DNA from: Asparagopsis taxiformis
Taxonomy: Eukaryota > Rhodophyta > Florideophyceae > Bonnemaisoniales > Bonnemaisoniaceae
Reading direction: 5' to 3'
Length of the DNA stretch: 64,000 bases
Assembly: GCA_030407315.1 (NCBI GenBank)
Contig: JALQPE010001688.1
Location: forward strand, 434,001 to 498,000
Below, one piece after another: positions 31,100 through 40,107 of the stretch; the first letter of the stretch is position 1; the number at the start of each line of letters is the position of its first letter. Both the position numbers and the translations under genes were made by a program. A model generated the notes under the pieces. That model ran no database searches and was not told where the DNA came from. It worked only from the letters and a program-made list of their open reading frames with translations.

Positions 31100-33034
31100 A
31101 TGGAGCGTGCATCTGAAATTTCCCCCGGTGCTATTCGCGATATATACACATCTGGCAAGAACTTCAAGAATCCCATAGTCCAGATAGTGGATCTGAAGAA
31201 GATTTCAGGTCAACGACCAGAACCCAACGCTCCGGCCCGCTACAGGCTCAGTCTCAGTGATGGCGAACACTATCAGCAGGCGATGCTTGCCACCCAGCTG
31301 AATGAACTGGTGAATAACGGCACTATTATAGCTAACAGTCTCGTTCAACTCAACGACTTCATTGTGAACAACGTGCAAAACAAACGCATTGTTATCATTC
31401 TCAACATAGCCGTCCTTGCTAATCTGCCAGCAAAGGTGGGAAATCCAGTGGCTGTCGATTCCGCGCTTGGCAATGGCGCGCAAACTGCTCCACCACGTCA
31501 GATTCCCAACCAATACCAGCAGCCAAATCATCAATTCAGACCGATGCCGGACATAAAGCCTACCAGCAATTCGTCATTTGGATTGCCTGGTACGAAACCA
31601 TGGACTGCACCTCCCCCCGACAATCCGTATGGGTCCAAATCTTCCTCCGGCGTTATGTCGATGACGCAAACCGCGCCACACTCCAACTATCGACCGATTC
31701 AGAGTATTAATCCATATCAAAATGGATGGACCATTCGTGGGCGCTGTACGTTTAAGAGTGATCTGCGCAAGTTTCAGAATGCACGTGGTGAGGGACAGGT
31801 AATCAGCTTTGAACTTACGGATGAATCTGGCTCCATTCGTGTAACGGCCTTTACTGATCATGCGCAATCTGTCCTTGACAAGGTCCACATGAATCGCATT
31901 TACAAAGTCACGCGTGGCTCTCTTAAGCAAGCAAATGAGAAGTATAATAGAAGTACGTCCAGCTTTGAGATGACTTTGGATCGAAACTCTGTCTTTGAGG
32001 AAGTTCAAGACGACGGGTCGTTTATGCAGATCAAATACAATTTCACCAAAATCGCACAGCTCGATAATATTGCTGTGAAGGGAGCTTGTGACGTGGTGGG
32101 TGTTGTCACTGCTATTGGTCCGCTCGGTGAAATCATTATTCGAAGCACAGGAGAACCGTGTGAAAAACGATCCATCACAATCGCAGATGACTCAAATGCA
32201 TCTGTTGAGCTGACTCTGTGGCGCGCACAGGCCCAAAATTTCTTAACAGAATCTGACCTAGATCGCCACCCGGTGTTACTACTTCGAAATGCTAGTCGTG
32301 GTGATTTCGGGGGTGTTTCATTGAACATTACGCGATCAACAACCATCGAATTAGACCCTGTCTCTGTACCAGAAGCGAATACATTGAGGGCATGGTTTGA
32401 CGCTGGTGGTCTGAATGGAGCCGCTCTTCAGTCGGTCACCAATGGACCTGGAGGCGCTGGAGGGAAAGTCACAGGAGAACGCAAGTCATTGGAGGAGGCT
32501 CGTGTGGAGGACGTTGACCCCGTTTTCGCTACCGGCAGTGGAGGGAGTAATGCGTCGGCTATGTTTGTCATGCGTGGTGTCGTCAGTTTCGTCAATATGA
32601 AAAACGACTTGTACTATCCAGGAGACCCAGATACGAAGAAGAAACTTATTGAATCTGCCCCTGGAATGTGGCAAAGCGAGAGCACTGGCAGACAATTAAC
32701 GGACGATCAAGTTGGATGGCGTTATATTGTGTCGATGAAAATTATGGACTACTCGTCATCCAAGTGGGTTAGTGGGTTTGACGAAGTGGGGCAAGTTCTT
32801 TTTGGCCGTGATGCCAAGGAGTTCCGGGAGCTGAAAGAGCGTGACCAGGGTCTATACGAGCACATCATTGAAGAGGCTACGTTCCGCCCTCTTGTGATGA
32901 AAATTCAGGTGAAAGAGAGGATGTGGAAAGATGAACAACAAATTCGGTACACGATATCGCGGGTTGAACCAGTCAACTTTTCTTCAGAAGGACATCAATT
33001 GTTGAAAGAGATAGGAAGTTATGGCGCGATGTGA
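31100..33034 (+). CDS. RPA1: Replication protein A large subunit (RPA1/RPA70), zinc-ribbon cysteines absent
   Basis: A single exon encodes 644 residues; ATG 31100 is the first ATG. Domains in order: RPA70N OB-fold (residues 8-110, GAIRDIYTSG..YRLSLSDGEH), a Pro/Asn/Gln-rich linker, DBD-A near 205-320 (INPYQNGWTIRGRCTFKSD, ISFELTDESGSIRVTAF), DBD-B near 325-440 (VKGACDVVGVVTAIG) and DBD-C near 480-640 (RYIVSMKIMDYSSSKWVSGFDEVGQVLFG). Canonical DBD-C has four Cys that bind zinc inside the OB-fold. Here the block reads NDLYYPGDPDTKKKLIES and then MWQSESTGRQL, with no Cys at all. Aromatic DNA-contact residues of A and B appear kept. RPA1 with RPA2 and RPA3 coats single-stranded DNA in replication and repair. 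The frame is otherwise intact, so this is probably a functional, zinc-free variant. Confidence 0.93.
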   Translation: MERASEISPGAIRDIYTSGKNFKNPIVQIVDLKKISGQRPEPNAPARYRLSLSDGEHYQQAMLATQLNELVNNGTIIANSLVQLNDFIVNNVQNKRIVIILNIAVLANLPAKVGNPVAVDSALGNGAQTAPPRQIPNQYQQPNHQFRPMPDIKPTSNSSFGLPGTKPWTAPPPDNPYGSKSSSGVMSMTQTAPHSNYRPIQSINPYQNGWTIRGRCTFKSDLRKFQNARGEGQVISFELTDESGSIRVTAFTDHAQSVLDKVHMNRIYKVTRGSLKQANEKYNRSTSSFEMTLDRNSVFEEVQDDGSFMQIKYNFTKIAQLDNIAVKGACDVVGVVTAIGPLGEIIIRSTGEPCEKRSITIADDSNASVELTLWRAQAQNFLTESDLDRHPVLLLRNASRGDFGGVSLNITRSTTIELDPVSVPEANTLRAWFDAGGLNGAALQSVTNGPGGAGGKVTGERKSLEEARVEDVDPVFATGSGGSNASAMFVMRGVVSFVNMKNDLYYPGDPDTKKKLIESAPGMWQSESTGRQLTDDQVGWRYIVSMKIMDYSSSKWVSGFDEVGQVLFGRDAKEFRELKERDQGLYEHIIEEATFRPLVMKIQVKERMWKDEQQIRYTISRVEPVNFSSEGHQLLKEIGSYGAM

Positions 33035-33248
33035 GTGCACTATTACCACACTCGCCAACTTGTGGATAGCCGACAATGCATAAAGATGAAAAGTACATCC
33101 ACATGTACTTTTACCGCGTCGAATCGTTTCGTCTCTTTTGCTTTACATGTTCTATACAGGATTCAGCGGCACACGGACCTAAGCATGCTCCCTAGTCTAC
33201 TGTACAAATTGCGAGCGTCTCGAAATACTGACTGTTGCAAGCGCTAGA

Positions 33249-34178
33249 TCACTTGGCTGGAGAAGATTGTTCTGCAGTTGCATCGATACTGTCCTTAGCG
33301 GCAGCTTGCACCAAAAGCGAGCCCAAACCATTATGAGATACTCTATGTCGCAACAACGCTTGCGTTCCGGGCAATTCAGCTGGTTTATCGGACGATGTAA
33401 GTTCAGCAAAACGACGTAAATCGTAGAACGGTGTGCCAGGTCGAAGACCATCCGGCGCAAGACTAGATACGACGCGAACCAAGGCGACGATTCCAGTGGT
33501 AGCGGTGTCAATTTTGGTATCCAATTGTTCGATTCTTGAATTGACATCACCGAGCATATCTTGAACATTTGTGACTTCGGTACCAACTTCCGTTATACCA
33601 TCTTTAACTTCCGCCACCTCTGTTTCAATTTTCTGCGTCAGAGACGTTCGCACCTTATCCACACGCGCTTCTATCATTTTGAGCCGTTCGCCGAGGTCGC
33701 GTCGCACGGCACCGACGGCGCCACTCACACGTGTTATTCCCTTCTGCATTGCTAGAATGGTGTCGTTGAAGGTGGATTGACTGACCCATGCTAAATCTCG
33801 GAGCGATACTCCGCGCCAACGTGCAATGTAGAAGACGATGCCGCCAGCGACAACAGCGGTGACGCTCCATCCCAATGTGGATAAGATGTCTGTGACGAGG
33901 TCGGATGTTCGCTTATCGTTTCCTTGACCCATGATTACAACGGAGCGATCGCCTGCTTTAGAAACTTCTCTGGTGAGTGTCTCCATTTGTTTGGAGAGCA
34001 ATGAAATGTCGGGATTGTGCGAATTTGCATTGCTCGTATCGGAGGATTGGTTTGACCTGGTCTGAAGGAGAATATCTGTAGCGAAGGAGCGCGCTTTGTC
34101 AGAATTGTTATACAAATATGTTCCGCCATATCCGGCGCCGAACACCATGGCTAACGTTCGGACGCCAATTGTAGCCAT
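33249..34178 (-). CDS. DUF1664-family membrane protein with coiled coil
   Basis: A single exon encodes 309 residues. A short N-terminal hydrophobic segment (VRTLAMVFGAGYGGTYLY) is followed by a hydrophilic loop, then a second membrane span near residues 102-119 (SVTAVVAGGIVFYIA). Directly after it comes the plant DUF1664 core: RGVSLRDLAWVSQSTFNDTILAMQKGITRVSGAVGAV, then a long heptad-like helix rich in E, V, T and D (residues 150-225). Plant relatives are organellar or predicted organellar proteins of unknown biochemical role. The tail is Ser/Ala-rich. The family is mostly of the green lineage, which supports an archaeplastid host. No catalytic residues are evident. Confidence 0.75.
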   Translation of the reverse strand: MATIGVRTLAMVFGAGYGGTYLYNNSDKARSFATDILLQTRSNQSSDTSNANSHNPDISLLSKQMETLTREVSKAGDRSVVIMGQGNDKRTSDLVTDILSTLGWSVTAVVAGGIVFYIARWRGVSLRDLAWVSQSTFNDTILAMQKGITRVSGAVGAVRRDLGERLKMIEARVDKVRTSLTQKIETEVAEVKDGITEVGTEVTNVQDMLGDVNSRIEQLDTKIDTATTGIVALVRVVSSLAPDGLRPGTPFYDLRRFAELTSSDKPAELPGTQALLRHRVSHNGLGSLLVQAAAKDSIDATAEQSSPAK

Positions 34179-34641
34179 GGTATCAAGGTAGTGCGTGAGG
34201 TAAATGTGCGAAATCTACTGAAAGCGTAGAGTGGAATTGTGGTTGCACACATTAGAGAGCGAATTGAACCTGAAGCATTGGGACTGCAGAGTTCAATGAC
34301 GGTGAACATATGCCAGAACGTCTTGTGTAACAGTAAAGCACCATGTCGTTGAAAGTGGTCAACTGATTTGAAGCTTTCTGCTCGGCGTGCGGCCGTGGCC
34401 CATGGGCTCGGAAAGAGCAAAAAGAGATTCACAGTATGATGAACGAGTTGTGTACACTTGTCCGTTGTTGAAAGGCTATATGGATTTTATGATGCAATCC
34501 CATGAAAGCTATTGGAAAAATGAAAATTCGAAAACGGTTTTTGCATTTCTGGAAAGGAACGAAAAATCTGTTGGCTACTTGTCACGATTATTTTAAAATA
34601 ATTTATTTTGTGTGTATTAGATGTCGAGATCTAAAAGATTA

Positions 34642-34653
34642 TTTCGCGCCAAA
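34642..34653 (+). promoter_or_regulatory. E2F-type site upstream of SLBP
   Basis: TTTCGCGCCAAA, an ideal E2F consensus, lies 175 bp upstream of the SLBP ATG in the 649-bp spacer 34179-34827. The rest of that spacer has no recognisable gene; a 69-codon plus frame at 34387 looks like chance. Confidence 0.65.
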
Positions 34654-34827
34654 TGACATTTACACGCAAACACCATGATGCATTCCGTGCGGGCCTGATG
34701 CACTTACCTTTGTGCCTTAGCTTCTGCCTTGCTTGCCCATAGACCCTGTTGGTGTGACTGCAGCTCGGCTCATTTCCCCAAAATCAGTCATAATCCGTTT
34801 GTCCATTCATTCAACTTGCACTCCTCA

Positions 34828-35502
34828 ATGTCTAATTCGAAGAAGTCTTCCGGAGCCGTCGCGTCTTCAGACCCAGCAGCATCACACACTTTCACACGCC
34901 GCAGAAGTCCCGACCCTGTGCCATCTAGAAGGCCGTGGAAGAGACGACGAACATGGGCTGACGAAGTGGATCGCATGGCTCTTGCAAACGGTATTGAAAC
35001 GGACCAACATCGCATTGCACAACGCCAAAAGCAAATTGATTTCGGTAAAAACACTCTCGCCTATGACAAGTACTCATCGGCAATGCCGCGTGAGAAGAGA
35101 GTCAGAGGTGATCCCATGACCCCTCTCGCACGTCAGAAGTGCTCTAAACGCTGTTTTGTTGGTCAACTGACCGCTTGGAAAAAGAAAGTTTACCAGTGGG
35201 TCGACGAACACGAAGCAGCTACCAAAGAAGATTCCAAACCCATTGAGAATGAGGTCGCTAAATGTACCACTAATGGCGCTAAATCCGATAATCCGAGTAC
35301 CGCTGCAATTGCGAAGAATAATGAAGAACCTGACGTACCTTGTGATGACGAGGATTTGAACGACCTCGATGATATCCAGCTGGACGATTTCGGCAACGTT
35401 ATTGAACCGAGCACTACTAAACCAATGTTGAAGGAGCAGGAGGAAACGACTGAAAAGCCCGACCGGAACGAATCGCCTCCCTCCATCTTCGATACCTACT
35501 AA
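34828..35502 (+). CDS. SLBP: Histone RNA hairpin-binding protein (SLBP)
   Basis: ATG 34828 gives 224 residues. The RNA-binding domain covers residues 35-130: RRPWKRRRTWADEVD, then HRIAQRQKQIDFGKNTLAYDKY, MPREKRVRGDPMTP, RQKCSKRCFVGQLTAWKKKVYQW. This matches animal SLBP (RRQKQINYGKNTIAYDRY...P..LR...[24 protein letters not shown]). The TPNK motif with its phosphorylated Thr reads TPLA here: Thr and Pro are kept, Asn and Lys lost. The C-terminal 90 residues are acidic and disordered (DDEDLNDLDDIQLDDFGN). SLBP binds the 3' stem-loop of replication-dependent histone mRNAs for processing and translation. Its presence implies that at least some histone mRNAs in this organism end in the stem-loop instead of poly(A). 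An E2F site precedes the gene. Confidence 0.9.
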   Translation: MSNSKKSSGAVASSDPAASHTFTRRRSPDPVPSRRPWKRRRTWADEVDRMALANGIETDQHRIAQRQKQIDFGKNTLAYDKYSSAMPREKRVRGDPMTPLARQKCSKRCFVGQLTAWKKKVYQWVDEHEAATKEDSKPIENEVAKCTTNGAKSDNPSTAAIAKNNEEPDVPCDDEDLNDLDDIQLDDFGNVIEPSTTKPMLKEQEETTEKPDRNESPPSIFDTY

Positions 35503-35778
35503 ATTTGTATACACTGACAATTGTAACTGCTGCTCCTGTACAAGTCATGTACTTATTGCATGTAAATCAGTGTTGTTTATCTGAGTAAACTGATTAGTCG
35601 AATCGAGGACTACATGAACATCTCGAGTCTCATTCCAATTACGTCCAAATTTCAACCTGTACAATGCGGCTCTCACGAACCGCCTCTCTTAAACCCAAAG
35701 TTATCCACCATCGCTGTTCAGTAACGCAACCTTCCTCCAACCATGCTTTCCGGTGCGCGCATATTCCCTACCACCGAC

Positions 35779-36426
35779 CTACAATTCCAACAAGTCTGTA
35801 CCATCAGCGCCAGCTTCAGGTGACGAGCGCGGTGCTTCCACTTGCTCCTGAACAGGCTCTGGTTCGACCGACATGGGCATTGTAGAACCATTCAAAGCGA
35901 CCTGTGCCGAAAGCTGTGCAACGGCCGCCGAAGTGTCGGGACTCGGCACAGCAACGGTGATGGGAGCACCTGCTGCGGGCGGACTAGGCGCGGTACCGGA
36001 CAAACTTACGAGCGGTGTCGACGCAATGGGGGACGGCATCCATCCGGGGGATGCGGCAGCAGACAATGAATCGGGCGCAGGTGGTTCATCGAGCATTTGC
36101 AGTGTTTTGACGAGCGATCGATGCACATGCGATGTGCGTTGAACGGCAAGATCTGCTTCGACTAATCGACGCATGGTGCCATTTTCAAACGGCAAATCAG
36201 TGCCGACGTTTTGAATGCACTCGCGAACCAGTTCTTGCGCTTCGTAAATGTTGTTGAGGTACGCCTCGGAATGGCCATGGAACGCTGTGGCACGTGCTGA
36301 ATCTGCAGTTGACAGCGATTTGAATGCTGAACTGGCTGATTTGAGTGCGGCAATTACTTTGTCTTCGGCTGAACGAAGTTTGCCCAACGCTTCTGCCGTG
36401 CTGGAGGCTCGCTGTTGCCCGACCAT
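35779..36426 (-). CDS. Mediator subunit MED11-like
   Basis: A single exon encodes 215 residues. Residues 8-110 match the short MED11 helical domain: ALGKLRSAEDKVIAALKSA, then a second helix ending in AQELVRECIQNVGTDLPFENGT and a third with LAVQRTSHVHRSL. The PFE.. turn before the last helix is shared with Arabidopsis MED11. The C-terminal half is a Pro/Ala/Ser-rich disordered tail not seen in most MED11 proteins. MED11 pairs with MED22 in the head module of Mediator and contacts TFIIH and RNA polymerase II. Similarity is short and of the coiled-coil kind, so the call is less certain than its neighbours. Confidence 0.65.
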   Translation of the reverse strand: MVGQQRASSTAEALGKLRSAEDKVIAALKSASSAFKSLSTADSARATAFHGHSEAYLNNIYEAQELVRECIQNVGTDLPFENGTMRRLVEADLAVQRTSHVHRSLVKTLQMLDEPPAPDSLSAAASPGWMPSPIASTPLVSLSGTAPSPPAAGAPITVAVPSPDTSAAVAQLSAQVALNGSTMPMSVEPEPVQEQVEAPRSSPEAGADGTDLLEL

Positions 36427-36639
36427 AGCGAAGGTGCTACCGATGCCGCAGCACTTGGTTGCTTGAAAGTACGCGTGTGATATTATATATTTTCAAACAT
36501 TTTTGAAGGCGGAGCAGTCTAGATCATCGAGTTGAAGAGGAAAAGCGCCTCATGCCCTGCTTCTATTTACAGCTTCACTAGATACATTTCAATACCTGCA
36601 AAGTGTTTTAAATTTGCACCCATTTACGCATATCAATGG

Positions 36640-37998
36640 CTATTCCTGTGTTCTCATGTTTCTGTCAAAAATGTTGTCAACAACCGAACTGAGACTTGGC
36701 CCTCGTGCACCCATAGCGTTGCCAGCTCGAGACATTGATGGTGATGAAATCTCCACACTGTTCTTCAACAAATTCATTCGCAGCAGCATTGCCTCCGCCT
36801 CATCAAATGCGTCTTGACCTTTCTGCAACGAGTCAGACAAAGATGTTATTCGTGGATTGGTCTTCTTGCCATGTAGCGCATTATTCTGCGTATCTATTCT
36901 AGCTTGAATGGCTCCTGTCTCTATCAATCCAAGCAGTTCTTCTTCTAGATCAGCCGAAGTCGTATTAAATACTGCCTGCATTCTGCACAGATCAGCTGAG
37001 ATAAATGGTGAAACATATTGCACAATAGCCTTTCTCCGAATTAAACGGTACAACATTTCAACATGACTCTCCTTGCCCAGATGCATGTCAAGCGTGAGCT
37101 CAGGACGAATCTTATCCATGGTTTCGAGACATCTTGTGTATCTGGTGTGGTAAAAGTCGTATATGATTTCTCTGATGTCCGGAACAAGTTCAAGCAAACT
37201 GCGAAACTCTGGCTTTTCAATTACATTCTTTCTGAGAGCAGAGCGACTCAACGTAGCTAGTGCGCATAAACAGCCATAAGTTGCGACATCTTCCAGCGAC
37301 ATGACATCGCCGAAATCCTTTTGCAGCAGCGCAATCTTCTCCTCATTGGCATCCATATTGGCGGCAAGGAAGAGAGTGGCCGCTTTTAGATAGTTTCCTC
37401 TGACAAGCATGGCCAGTCCTGCGCAAGCTTTCATTTTGGCCATCTCTGGGCACTTTTTGTCGACGTCCTGGATGTTCTCAGCCATCAAGTAGTGATTCTC
37501 CACATGAGCATATTCGCCCGCTTCAATACTTACAATGATGACCTTCATGCACATTTGCAAACTGTGACGAGGATGTGTACAGTATTCTCTCGTCTTAATG
37601 TAATCGCCTCTGGCTTGCACAAGTTTGCCGCGTCTATGATAAAAGTCGCCAAGAACGTCATGTCCAATTCTGATAACCTCCTTGTTTCCATGTTGCTTAC
37701 TCTGTTCGAGCTCAGTTCTATACTTCTCCATTTCTTTGACTGCCTTTTTATCAGATTCACGTATCCATGTGTCATCCTGTTCATAACCAATTCCCAACCT
37801 TCCCTCTGCCTGCAGCAGGATGTCCTTGTAGAGCAAAGTATCAATGCCTTTCCTTGCCTCGTCAACTGCGGCTCTCAACGCATCTACAGCAAGTTCTGGA
37901 GATCGCTGCGCAATGAACCGCAGACGTTGAATTTTACCGCGACCATGGTAGCGCACTGCGTATGCATCGAGGTCGAAGGATGCTAGGCGATCATTCAT
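36640..37998 (-). CDS. CSN1: COP9 signalosome subunit 1 (CSN1)
   Basis: A single exon encodes 452 residues, near the length of plant CSN1/FUS6 (441). Residues 8-200 form the RPN7-type helical repeat region (YHGRGKIQRLRFIAQRSPELAVDALRAAV, GHDVLGDFYHRRGKLVQARGDYIKTREYC). The PCI domain covers about 230-390 (DVATYGCLCALATLSRSALRKNVIE, then MLYRLIRRKAIVQYVSPF). The tail (RITSLSDSLQKGQ.., residues 400-452) is the basic C-terminal extension. CSN1 is a scaffold of the eight-subunit signalosome that removes NEDD8 from cullins. In the family the N-terminus mediates light-signalling repression in plants. The gene is tail-on to MED11-like with 213 bp between. Confidence 0.92.
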   Translation of the reverse strand: MNDRLASFDLDAYAVRYHGRGKIQRLRFIAQRSPELAVDALRAAVDEARKGIDTLLYKDILLQAEGRLGIGYEQDDTWIRESDKKAVKEMEKYRTELEQSKQHGNKEVIRIGHDVLGDFYHRRGKLVQARGDYIKTREYCTHPRHSLQMCMKVIIVSIEAGEYAHVENHYLMAENIQDVDKKCPEMAKMKACAGLAMLVRGNYLKAATLFLAANMDANEEKIALLQKDFGDVMSLEDVATYGCLCALATLSRSALRKNVIEKPEFRSLLELVPDIREIIYDFYHTRYTRCLETMDKIRPELTLDMHLGKESHVEMLYRLIRRKAIVQYVSPFISADLCRMQAVFNTTSADLEEELLGLIETGAIQARIDTQNNALHGKKTNPRITSLSDSLQKGQDAFDEAEAMLLRMNLLKNSVEISSPSMSRAGNAMGARGPSLSSVVDNIFDRNMRTQE

Positions 37999-38363
37999 AT
38001 TAATTGCAAAGCATCTGGCGTGGCAAGATATGCCGAATGAGTGACGGTAGTTTGGGATGAGAGCATGACCACATCGGGGTCACGGCATGACCATGACCTA
38101 CAGTAGTAGCGCGCTGGAAGTTGCCAGTTTGAGTTTACACTAAACGGTCGAAAATAAAATTCTCTAGTGTATGGTTTGAACAGGCTGTCATGAACAAATC
38201 TGGCTGCAAATGAGTTTTGATTTTGTCCTTGCTGGACCGGTCATGTAATCTGAGCTGTAATATCACATAAAAGAAAGTCGTTGCTTTCTACACAGAAACT
38301 GTGCGCCCAACCCTCGGCACACAATCACGTTTCAACTTTGACAAGCGTCTGCTCTCTTCCGCA
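37999..38363. promoter_or_regulatory. Divergent promoter region of CSN1 and the 47-residue gene
   Basis: A 365-bp spacer lies between divergent starts. No TATA box or E2F site was seen. Confidence 0.4.
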
Positions 38364-38577
38364 ATGTCTTTTTCCAACGCCATCAAGGTATGTATCGAAA
38401 GTCATTGTAGCTGATACGTTTTTTTCTCGGAAAGCTCTGGTCTAACACGTGACACAGCATGAGTTCAACCGCAAACTGTGGGGACACCCCCACGGTCCTA
38501 AACAGGCTATCAAGAACAAAATCAGTCCCAAGCACATTCTGAAGCGCAAGCTGCACAATATCATACATAAGATTTAA
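38364..38577 (+). CDS. Small basic 47-residue protein, spliced, unknown function
   Basis: Exon 1 is 38364-38387 (eight codons, MSFSNAIK) and exon 2 is 38458-38577. The 70-bp intron has GTATGT, a CTAAC branch site 14-18 bp before the end, and CACAG. The phase is 0. Exon 2 reads HEFNRKLWGHPHGPKQAIKN and ends with KRKLHNIIHKI. The protein is strongly basic, His-rich, and has no membrane span. HPHGPK recalls the HPAGPKT loop of mitochondrial pyruvate carriers, but the following FWAP and membrane helices are missing, so that link is weak. The canonical splice signals, consistent frame and good start context support a real gene. A mitochondrial or ribosome-associated role is possible but unproven. 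Confidence 0.5.
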
Positions 38578-38785
38578 ACTTCAAGTGCTGTGAGATGAGA
38601 ATAAAAATGCGGACACGTGATGTCGCTTTGTGTGGACGTGTCTGCGACTTTTAATCGCGTAGCTTGTTCACGATACATTTTAAATTTAGGTTTACACTAC
38701 ACGGAGCACATCAGCTCGTCACATTGTTATGATAAAGTTCAACTGTCTACTCTACTTGTATGCTGATCACAACAGAGGGATTTTC

Positions 38786-39697
38786 TCAAAGCTCGCTACT
38801 TCCAGAATCACTGAAATGGTTTCCCGCCGGCGCGGACACTATAGCTCTGGCAGCACTGCTGACTATCGTTATGTTTGTCGGAGATTCGCCTGCCTCCGGT
38901 TCCTTGTCTTCGGAATGCAGTGACACTTTTGTCGGGCTCCGTTTGGGCGACGGCAGCGGTGACAACTCTTCAGGCATACAAAATTGCACAATGTCAAGAT
39001 CCTTCATTTCCTCCTGCGCCTCCTCTGCAAATTTCTGCGTGGCTTCAAGGCTTTTCACCAGCAGCTTTACGTGTTTTTCATGGCTCAGCCAATAAGAAGT
39101 CAATGCCGCTTTGTACACGATAGGGTGCTTTGCATACGTTTTCTTCTGTGCTGCAATGGTAGAAGCGAGAAGTTTGCGATATACTTCTTTCTCATTATCC
39201 ATCTTTTGCAGATTCCTCGCCTTTTTCGTCTCGTCAGTTTGACGTCGACTGCGCTCCATGGAATCCAACTTGGACTGATAGCGAATAGCCTCTGATTTGG
39301 CGGCCGTGAGTTTGGCATACATCGATTCAACCTGTTCAATTTCACGGATGTAGAGTGAAACTTGCTTGTGAATGCTTTGATACGCGACGACCTCTTCCGA
39401 TGTTTCGCGAGTGAATTTGTTGTACAGCTCTTGTGAGGCGAATGCAAATTGCTGAGAAACGAGGTAAAGTTCATCGTTGGGAGTGGGATACGATTCGTAG
39501 AAGCGGTCTGAAAAATTGCGCTGCTGTTGCATTTGAAGGATCCAGTTTCGATTGGCATTATCCAGCATCGACGAAGCGTATTTGAGCGACTGCTTGATGG
39601 ATTGCAAACGCTGTTTGAGATCTGCAAATTCGGCATTGGGCGCCGATTTGATAGGCTGTTGGGCGAGTGCTACCTTGCGCTTGACTGCGTGAAACAT
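38786..39697 (-). CDS. BAR-domain-like coiled-coil protein
   Basis: A single exon encodes 303 residues. Residues 1-225 are almost entirely helical with amphipathic heptads: FADLKQRLQSIKQSLKYASS, QQRNFSDRFYESYP, then IHKQVSLYIREIEQVESMYAKL, RSRRQTDETKKARNLQKM and YWLSHEKHVKLLVKSLEATQKFA. The order of three long helices, the basic face in the second and third, and the length fit a BAR domain like those of amphiphysin/Rvs proteins. The tail (230-303) is Ser/Pro-rich and disordered with no SH3 domain. BAR proteins dimerise, bind curved membranes and act in endocytosis or trafficking. The fold call rests on pattern, and other coiled-coil families cannot be excluded. Confidence 0.55.
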   Translation of the reverse strand: MFHAVKRKVALAQQPIKSAPNAEFADLKQRLQSIKQSLKYASSMLDNANRNWILQMQQQRNFSDRFYESYPTPNDELYLVSQQFAFASQELYNKFTRETSEEVVAYQSIHKQVSLYIREIEQVESMYAKLTAAKSEAIRYQSKLDSMERSRRQTDETKKARNLQKMDNEKEVYRKLLASTIAAQKKTYAKHPIVYKAALTSYWLSHEKHVKLLVKSLEATQKFAEEAQEEMKDLDIVQFCMPEELSPLPSPKRSPTKVSLHSEDKEPEAGESPTNITIVSSAARAIVSAPAGNHFSDSGSSEL

Positions 39698-40107
39698 GTT
39701 TGGTGCGATGGTGAGGCTGTGTGGCGGGCATGTTTGGATTGTGGTCAGGAGCGCGTTTTATGCGAAAGGATAGAGGAAGGAGGAGGTTGTCGCGTAGGTC
39801 AAGGTTGATGAAAGTTGGCGTCATAGTATCGACTCGGAATCACAAGTACACAATGTGAGCGTGAGTTTTGTGCCGTGTTTCGGGGCATTAGATTTAAGAA
39901 AGTTTCTGTTTTTTATATTGGTCCAGTCGCGAGTCACCCCTCATCCACAGCCAACCGAAAGCGCCAATCAGCAACTGTTGTACATAGACAACCAAAGCAC
40001 TCTGCAAAGCACTCTTATAATACTGTATAGATACATCTCCAACGTCTTGCAGCCGTCTCCTTTCCCATTTCTTGCCGTCTCTCTCCCTTTCCCCCTCCAT
40101 TCACATC
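39698..40107. promoter_or_regulatory. Divergent promoter region of the BAR-like and proline-rich genes
   Basis: This 410-bp spacer contains TTTTATATTGG near 39910, a possible TATA-like element, and a C/T-rich leader (40050-40100) before the ATG at 40108. No other motif was seen. Confidence 0.4.
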
